Shown here piece after piece: positions 61,255-64,000 of a DNA stretch of 64,000 nucleotides. How positions within the stretch are numbered: the first letter of the stretch is position 1; the number at the start of each line of letters is the position of its first letter. The DNA lies in contig JAJZVW010000017.1 in NCBI GenBank assembly GCA_021847015.1, positions 18,493 to 82,492 of the forward strand, written 5' to 3'. The position numbers and the translations under genes are program-made. Source of the stretch: Pseudomonadota bacterium. GTDB taxonomy: Bacteria; Pseudomonadota; Alphaproteobacteria; Rhodospirillales; Magnetospirillaceae. The notes below the pieces were generated by a model. It had not been told where the DNA came from and ran no database searches. It saw only the letters and a program-made list of their open reading frames with translations.

Positions 61255-61536
61255 ATGATCAGGACCGTAAAGACCAAGATCACCGAAGCGGTCCTGAACG
61301 GTCAGTGCCCCAAGGGGTTTCCCGCCGATCTGGTGCGGGGCGCCCAGCGCAAGCTGGCGATGTTGGCGGCAGCGGTGGATTTGCAGGCACTGCGCCAACC
61401 GCCGGGCAACCGCCTGGAGGCGCTGAAGGGAGACCGCGCCGGACAGCACAGCGTTCGCATCAATGACCAATGGCGGATTTGCTTCACCTGGCGCGACGGC
61501 GGCGCCGACGACGTCGAAATCACCGACTACCACTGA
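61255..61536 (+). CDS. higB: HigB-type toxin (RelE superfamily)
   Basis: 93 aa. GFPADLVRGAQRKLAMLAAAVDLQALRQPPGNRLEALKGDRAGQHSVRINDQWRICFTWRDGGADDVEITDYH is the HigB/RelE ribosome-dependent mRNA interferase layout, with the basic and aromatic catalytic residues of SVRINDQWRICF. The toxin gene precedes the antitoxin, which is diagnostic of higBA. It is on the + strand within the early region and probably expressed in the lysogen, where it could stabilise the prophage or block other phages. Confidence 0.9.
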   Translation: MIRTVKTKITEAVLNGQCPKGFPADLVRGAQRKLAMLAAAVDLQALRQPPGNRLEALKGDRAGQHSVRINDQWRICFTWRDGGADDVEITDYH

Positions 61537-61548
61537 GGAGGTAACCCG

Positions 61549-61845
61549 ATGCTCTCCCCCACCCCCCCCGTCCATCCCGGCGAGATCCTGCGCGAGGAGT
61601 TCCTGGTTCCCCTCGATCTTACCCCCTATACCGTGGCACGGGATTGCCATGTCCCGCGCACGCGCATAGAGCGGCTGGCCCGCGAGGAAACGCCGATCAC
61701 CGCCGATACCGCGTTGCGGCTTGGGCGGTATTTCGGGACCGGGCCCGAGTTCTGGATGAACCTCCAGGCTCTCTATGATTTGGCCATCGCCGCGGGCGTG
61801 GCGCTGGACATCGACACCATCTCTCCCCGGGCGGCGGCCGAATAG
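61549..61845 (+). CDS. higA: HigA-type antitoxin (XRE family)
   Basis: 98 aa. PVHPGEILREEFLVPLDLTPYTVARDCHVPRTRIERLAREETPITADTALRLGRYFGTGPEFWMNLQALYDL is the HigA/VapI signature: an HTH (about residues 25-50) and the LGRYFGTGPEFWMNLQ helix. It binds HigB and represses the operon, probably at the GTATC-N7-GATAC sites. It starts 12 bp after higB with GAGGAG upstream. Confidence 0.93.
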   Translation: MLSPTPPVHPGEILREEFLVPLDLTPYTVARDCHVPRTRIERLAREETPITADTALRLGRYFGTGPEFWMNLQALYDLAIAAGVALDIDTISPRAAAE

Positions 61846-61865
61846 GACAGGGGCGGCCATCACGG

Positions 61866-62063
61866 TCACCACCCGCCCGGAACGCGCTTGCGGACGCCCT
61901 TGCCCAGGTCCTCGATAAGGCACGCAGCCTGAAACGGCGACAGCGGGTGCTTGTAGAAGCGGCCGTCTTCATCGGTCCACGCGATGGCGAGGTCTTCGCC
62001 CTTGGCGTCGACCACGTAGAACAGCGGCGCGGCGGCGGCGTCTTGCGGCGGCGTATCGGTCAC
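61866..62063 (-). CDS. Small hypothetical phage protein
   Basis: 65 aa from a GTG start at 62063 with a strong GGAGGG site. APLFYVVDAKGEDLAIAWTDEDGRFYKHPLSPFQAACLIEDLGKGVRKRV is a compact alpha/beta sequence with no family I recognise. It is convergent with higA, with 20 bp between their ends. Confidence 0.6.
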   Translation of the reverse strand: MTDTPPQDAAAAPLFYVVDAKGEDLAIAWTDEDGRFYKHPLSPFQAACLIEDLGKGVRKRVPGGW

Positions 62064-62073
62064 GCGATCCCTC

Positions 62074-62367
62074 CTAATCCTCGACGCCCACGGCCCGCGC
62101 CGCGTGCGTGCATCCCTGTTTCGGCCGCCAGTCGGCGTCCCGTTGCGGCGGCTTCGGCTTTCGCCGCGCCAGCTCGGCGCCGTATTGCGCCCAGCCCAGA
62201 AAGGGCTCGTCGGCCAGTTCCGGCGGCCATGGCGGCGGCGCACCGTCGGCTTCCATCCGCGCCAGTTCGCCGCCGGCGAACACCGCGCTCCATTTGCCGT
62301 CCTCGGGCCTGCCCCGCGTCTTGGCTTCGGCGACCATCGCCAGCAGCGCGCGGAGATGGCCGTCCAT
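62074..62367 (-). CDS. Small hypothetical phage protein
   Basis: 97 aa: MDGHLRALLAMVAEAKTRGRPEDGKWSAVFAGGELARMEADGAPPPWPPELADEPFLGWAQYGAEL, then a basic C-terminus. It is Pro/Trp-rich in the middle, with no known motif. Its ATG overlaps the stop codon of the preceding gene (ATGA), supporting this start and the reality of both genes. Confidence 0.58.
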   Translation of the reverse strand: MDGHLRALLAMVAEAKTRGRPEDGKWSAVFAGGELARMEADGAPPPWPPELADEPFLGWAQYGAELARRKPKPPQRDADWRPKQGCTHAARAVGVED

Positions 62368-62534
62368 CAGAACAGGCTTCCCTGCTTTGGTTTGGACGCT
62401 GCCGACACGACCGCCAGCGGCGACGCCGAAGACGCGGCCGGGGAGATGCGGCCGGAGCGGTCGAGCGGGTGCGCGACGGGAAAACGGGGCGGAAAGTCGA
62501 TGACTAGGAATCGGCGCTGGCGCACCGCATCCAT
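62367..62534 (-). CDS. Short phage protein ending in a clamp-binding-like motif
   Basis: 55 aa from the ATG at 62534 (MDAVRQRRFLVIDFPPRFPVAHPLD...), probably disordered after residue 30. The last five residues, QGSLF, resemble the bacterial sliding-clamp-binding pentapeptide QL[SD]LF. The frame is open further upstream, but that part lies antisense to a well-formed + strand gene. The start is therefore uncertain. Coupled to the next gene by ATGA. Confidence 0.45.
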   Translation of the reverse strand: MDAVRQRRFLVIDFPPRFPVAHPLDRSGRISPAASSASPLAVVSAASKPKQGSLF

Positions 62535-62609
62535 GCCGGGGGCGGCCTTGACCGGCCGCCCCCGTTCCCCCACGATGGCATTGACACAACCAAATGTGGA
62601 GGAATTGCT

Positions 62610-62795
62610 ATGGATAGAGAATTTACCGTTGGCGAACTGCGCCAAGGCCTCGCGGGCTTTCCCGACGACGCGGTCATCCACATCGAGGACCCGCGCGACG
62701 GGACGGTCCTGCCCATCTACCGGGTCAAAGACCGTGGCAGGGACCGCGACGGCACCCGCATCGCCCAGGTCGAGTTGGCTATCCCCGGCCATTGA
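62610..62795 (+). CDS. Small phage protein, function unknown
   Basis: 61 aa: MDREFTVGELRQGLAGFPDDAVIHIEDPRDGTVLPIYRVKDRGRDRDGTRIAQVELAIPG. A GGAGGAATTG site precedes the ATG. The FTVGELRQxLxGFPDDAVIHI pattern is common in small phage proteins of unknown role ('L..L...PDDA.V'). It is on the + strand, overlapping the 3' end of the convergent 63090 gene by 17 bp. Confidence 0.62.
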   Translation: MDREFTVGELRQGLAGFPDDAVIHIEDPRDGTVLPIYRVKDRGRDRDGTRIAQVELAIPGH

Positions 62796-63090
62796 GCGGC
62801 CCCAACACCTGAAAGCCTTCGGGCGGCTCGCGGTGGCTGAGCACGCAGGCCACCGCCGCGAGCACGCCGTGCAGCGACCTGGCCGGCGCATAGCTCTCAC
62901 GGATTTCGCCGCTGTCGGCGTCGGATACCCGCAGGAACAGGCGGCCATCGGGAAGCAGCTCGATGCTCACCGCCGGCCGCCAGTCGCGCGGGTCCGGAGA
63001 GATGCCGAGAGCGGCGCAGCCGCGATCGACGCCGGGACCAGAGGCCCCCAACGCCGCCAGGATGATGCTCAAGTGGGATTCGGCGGTCAT
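62779..63090 (-). CDS. Hypothetical early phage protein
   Basis: 103 aa: MTAESHLSIILAALGASGPGVDRGCAALGISPDPRDWRPAVSIELLPDGRLFLRVSDADSGEIRESYAPARSLHGVLAAVACVL. It reads as a small alpha/beta protein with no known family. It is the second gene behind the Cro-like repressor, coupled by an ATGA overlap, as expected of an early lytic protein. AAAGGA precedes the start. Confidence 0.58.
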   Translation of the reverse strand: MTAESHLSIILAALGASGPGVDRGCAALGISPDPRDWRPAVSIELLPDGRLFLRVSDADSGEIRESYAPARSLHGVLAAVACVLSHREPPEGFQVLGPLNGRG

Positions 63091-63302
63091 GGCGCGGTCC
63101 TTTCAGCGATCCGCGCCAGCGCCTCAAAGGTAACTCCCTCGAAGCCTCGTCGTTGTGATGCCACTATGAGGCGAGACCAGTGCTTTGGCGGTATAGAATC
63201 GCGGAGATGCCATTGCTTGACGGTCCCGTATTTCTCCCCGCAATCGGCAGCCAAGTCAGATCGGGATGGCCACAAGGCCATTATGGCGCGGAATGTATCC
63301 AT
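63087..63302 (-). CDS. Cro-like repressor
   Basis: 71 aa from ATG 63302. MDTFRAIMALWPSRSDLAADCGEKYGTVKQWHLRDSIPPKHWSRLIVASQRRGFEGVTFEALARIAE is a compact HTH of the Cro/YdaS type (helix 2-3: DLAADCGEKYGTVKQWHLRD). Divergent from the CI-like gene across an operator region. The frame could start 15 bp earlier (63317), but that ATG is inside an operator, and the predicted -10 box places the transcript start at or next to 63302. Confidence 0.75.
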   Translation of the reverse strand: MDTFRAIMALWPSRSDLAADCGEKYGTVKQWHLRDSIPPKHWSRLIVASQRRGFEGVTFEALARIAERTAP

Positions 63303-63308
63303 AGGCGC

Positions 63309-63364
63309 ATGGTACATATCGTACCGCGCAAGTCAACGCCTTATGTACCGCGATCACGTGGTAC
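63309..63364. promoter_or_regulatory. CI/Cro-type operator-promoter region
   Basis: GGTAC-N5-GTACC (63311-63325) and GTACC-N10-GGTAC (63345-63364) share the same half-site. A - strand promoter, TTGACT (63336-63331), 16-bp spacer, TACCAT (63314-63309), overlaps the first operator and faces the Cro-like gene. Confidence 0.7.
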
Positions 63365-63374
63365 AAGCTGAACC

Positions 63375-63812
63375 ATGAGTGAAGAGGTCGCCAATCGCCT
63401 CCGTCAGGCCCGCATTGCCGCTGGATTTTCTAGCCCAGCCGAGGCAGCGGAGCGATTTGCCTGGAACCCAAATACGTATAAAAGCCATGAAAATGGGATA
63501 CGGGGTTTCAAACTCCCGACCGCCAAGAAATATGCGCGCGCATTCAAGGTTGGGGCCGGATGGCTCATGACTGGCGAAGGAAATCCCGGAAAAACGGAAA
63601 CCCTTTCGTCGCCACTACCACTCACCGGAGATTATCTAGAACTGATCGTCGAGCGCCTGGATATGCTCGCCGACGATTTCGCAGCCGTCATTGGCCGCCC
63701 GCTCTCCGCAGCCGAAAAGGCCGCGATCAAGGCGAAGGCAATACGCCGCCTTGCGGATATCCCGCCGATTCATCCGGCCGGCGGCAAGAACATCGACAAG
63801 GGCTCCGATTAG
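63375..63812 (+). CDS. CI-like XRE-family repressor
   Basis: 145 aa. The N-terminal HTH is VANRLRQARIAAGFSSPAEAAERFAWNPNTYKSHENGIRGF (residues 5-45), followed by KLPTAKKYARAFKVGAGWLMTGEG, a common motif of prophage XRE repressors. There is no C-terminal LexA/S24 peptidase domain, so RecA-stimulated self-cleavage is not expected; induction would need another route. GC is lower than in the late genes. Likely the lysogeny-maintenance repressor. Confidence 0.82.
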   Translation: MSEEVANRLRQARIAAGFSSPAEAAERFAWNPNTYKSHENGIRGFKLPTAKKYARAFKVGAGWLMTGEGNPGKTETLSSPLPLTGDYLELIVERLDMLADDFAAVIGRPLSAAEKAAIKAKAIRRLADIPPIHPAGGKNIDKGSD

Positions 63813-63930
63813 ACAAGCGTCAATATATCGGGTGATGCTGGACACTTATTTTTTCCCTCCGGTCCGAGCCGCCGGGGATAGCGTCCGTCAAGCGGGTGTA
63901 AATTCTGGCACACGCTGAGGTAGTCATTGC

Positions 63931-64000
63931 TCAGGCGGCCTTGGGTGGGATCGCGGGTTGAAGTTGCTCGGCAATGGTCGGTGTAAGTTCGGCCATGGCC
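63931..64000 (-). CDS. C-terminal end of an ORF entering from the right edge
   Basis: A - strand frame ends MAELTPTIAEQLQPAIPPKAA with a TGA at 63931. The preceding part lies outside the window. Downstream of the stop the - strand reads GTGCCAGAATTTACACCCGC, then TTGACGG, reminiscent of the TTTACAC-type ends of IS256-family elements. An IS 3' end inside or beside the prophage is possible but not established. Confidence 0.3.
   Translation of the reverse strand, partial: AMAELTPTIAEQLQPAIPPKAA

Larger units (their letters stand above)
30333..64000. mobile_element. Temperate myovirus prophage (incomplete at right edge)
   Basis: Begins at the tRNA-Pro fragment and runs past the window. It contains lysis genes, a Mu-type contractile tail, a lambda-type head and packaging module, replication genes, a toxin-antitoxin pair and a CI/Cro-type switch, mostly on the - strand with ATGA overlaps. 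No reading frame is obviously broken. An integrase is not in the window and presumably lies to the right, unless an IS near 63.9 kb has disturbed that end. Confidence 0.92.

Noticed and set aside
62535..62948. Upstream extension of the 62367-62534 gene to a 193-aa protein
   Set aside because: The extension is antisense to the well-formed 62610-62795 + strand gene and to the end of the 63090 gene, and its translation is Arg/Cys-rich and unstructured.

Overview
The window is GC-rich chromosomal DNA from an alphaproteobacterium, most likely a Rhodospirillales member of the Magnetospirillum/Rhodospirillum type. The evidence is the gene order dusB(nifR3)-ntrB-ntrC-ntrY-ntrX-trkA-(dat, HAD)-hfq-hflX, the fused ispDF gene and the metG-tatD-MBL string. 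The species assignment is inference from gene order only.

Chromosomal part, about 1-30,330. First comes metG-tatD-metallo-beta-lactamase-fold hydrolase on the + strand. It is followed by a complete IS1595-family transposon (3207-6068) with imperfect 24-bp terminal inverted repeats and an exact 8-bp target duplication (GCTGTCGT). Besides its transposase the transposon carries a tiny ORF and a 541-aa DUF262+HNH protein that looks like a restriction/anti-phage nuclease. Next are a hemerythrin-like protein, a P2-type cation ATPase, a coiled-coil/zinc-ribbon protein, mazG, a lipoprotein, an SDR oxidoreductase, an outer-membrane protein and an inositol-monophosphatase-family enzyme. The nitrogen-regulation/RNA-chaperone cluster runs on the - strand from dusB (26,076) down to hflX (14,138). 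A CcsA-like membrane protein, ispDF, cutA and a MurG-like glycosyltransferase complete this part. Two large perfect hairpins built from the unit GGGGACACAATACTTAATTC (9448-9570 and 27053-27198) look like REP/RAYT-type palindromes.

Prophage part, 30,333 to the right edge. The left end is a 45-bp 3' fragment of a tRNA-Pro(GGG) gene, which reads as attL. The element continues past the window, so neither attR nor an integrase is seen. Nearly all genes are on the - strand, so the map reads right to left: CI/Cro-type switch (63.1-63.8 kb), small early genes, a HigBA toxin-antitoxin pair, a DnaG-like primase and a primase-helicase, an iteron-rich putative origin (57.0-57.26 kb), a candidate cos region, lambda-type head genes (Nu1-like and gpA terminase, gpW, gpB portal, gpC protease, gpD, gpE, gpFII), then a Mu-type contractile tail (gp37/38, sheath, tube, frameshifted chaperone, tape measure, gp43-gp48, fibre), and a lysis region. 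It is therefore a temperate myovirus with a lambda-like head and a Mu-like tail.

The most notable non-gene signals are a palindrome, GCGAACGGCGTTCGC, found six times and only in the prophage; a canonical -1 slippery heptamer G GGT TTT in the tail chaperone; a + strand secreted 'moron' gene inside the tail operon; a + strand two-gene unit behind a promoter overlapped by an exact palindrome; and GGCAAC repeats just upstream of the small terminase gene.
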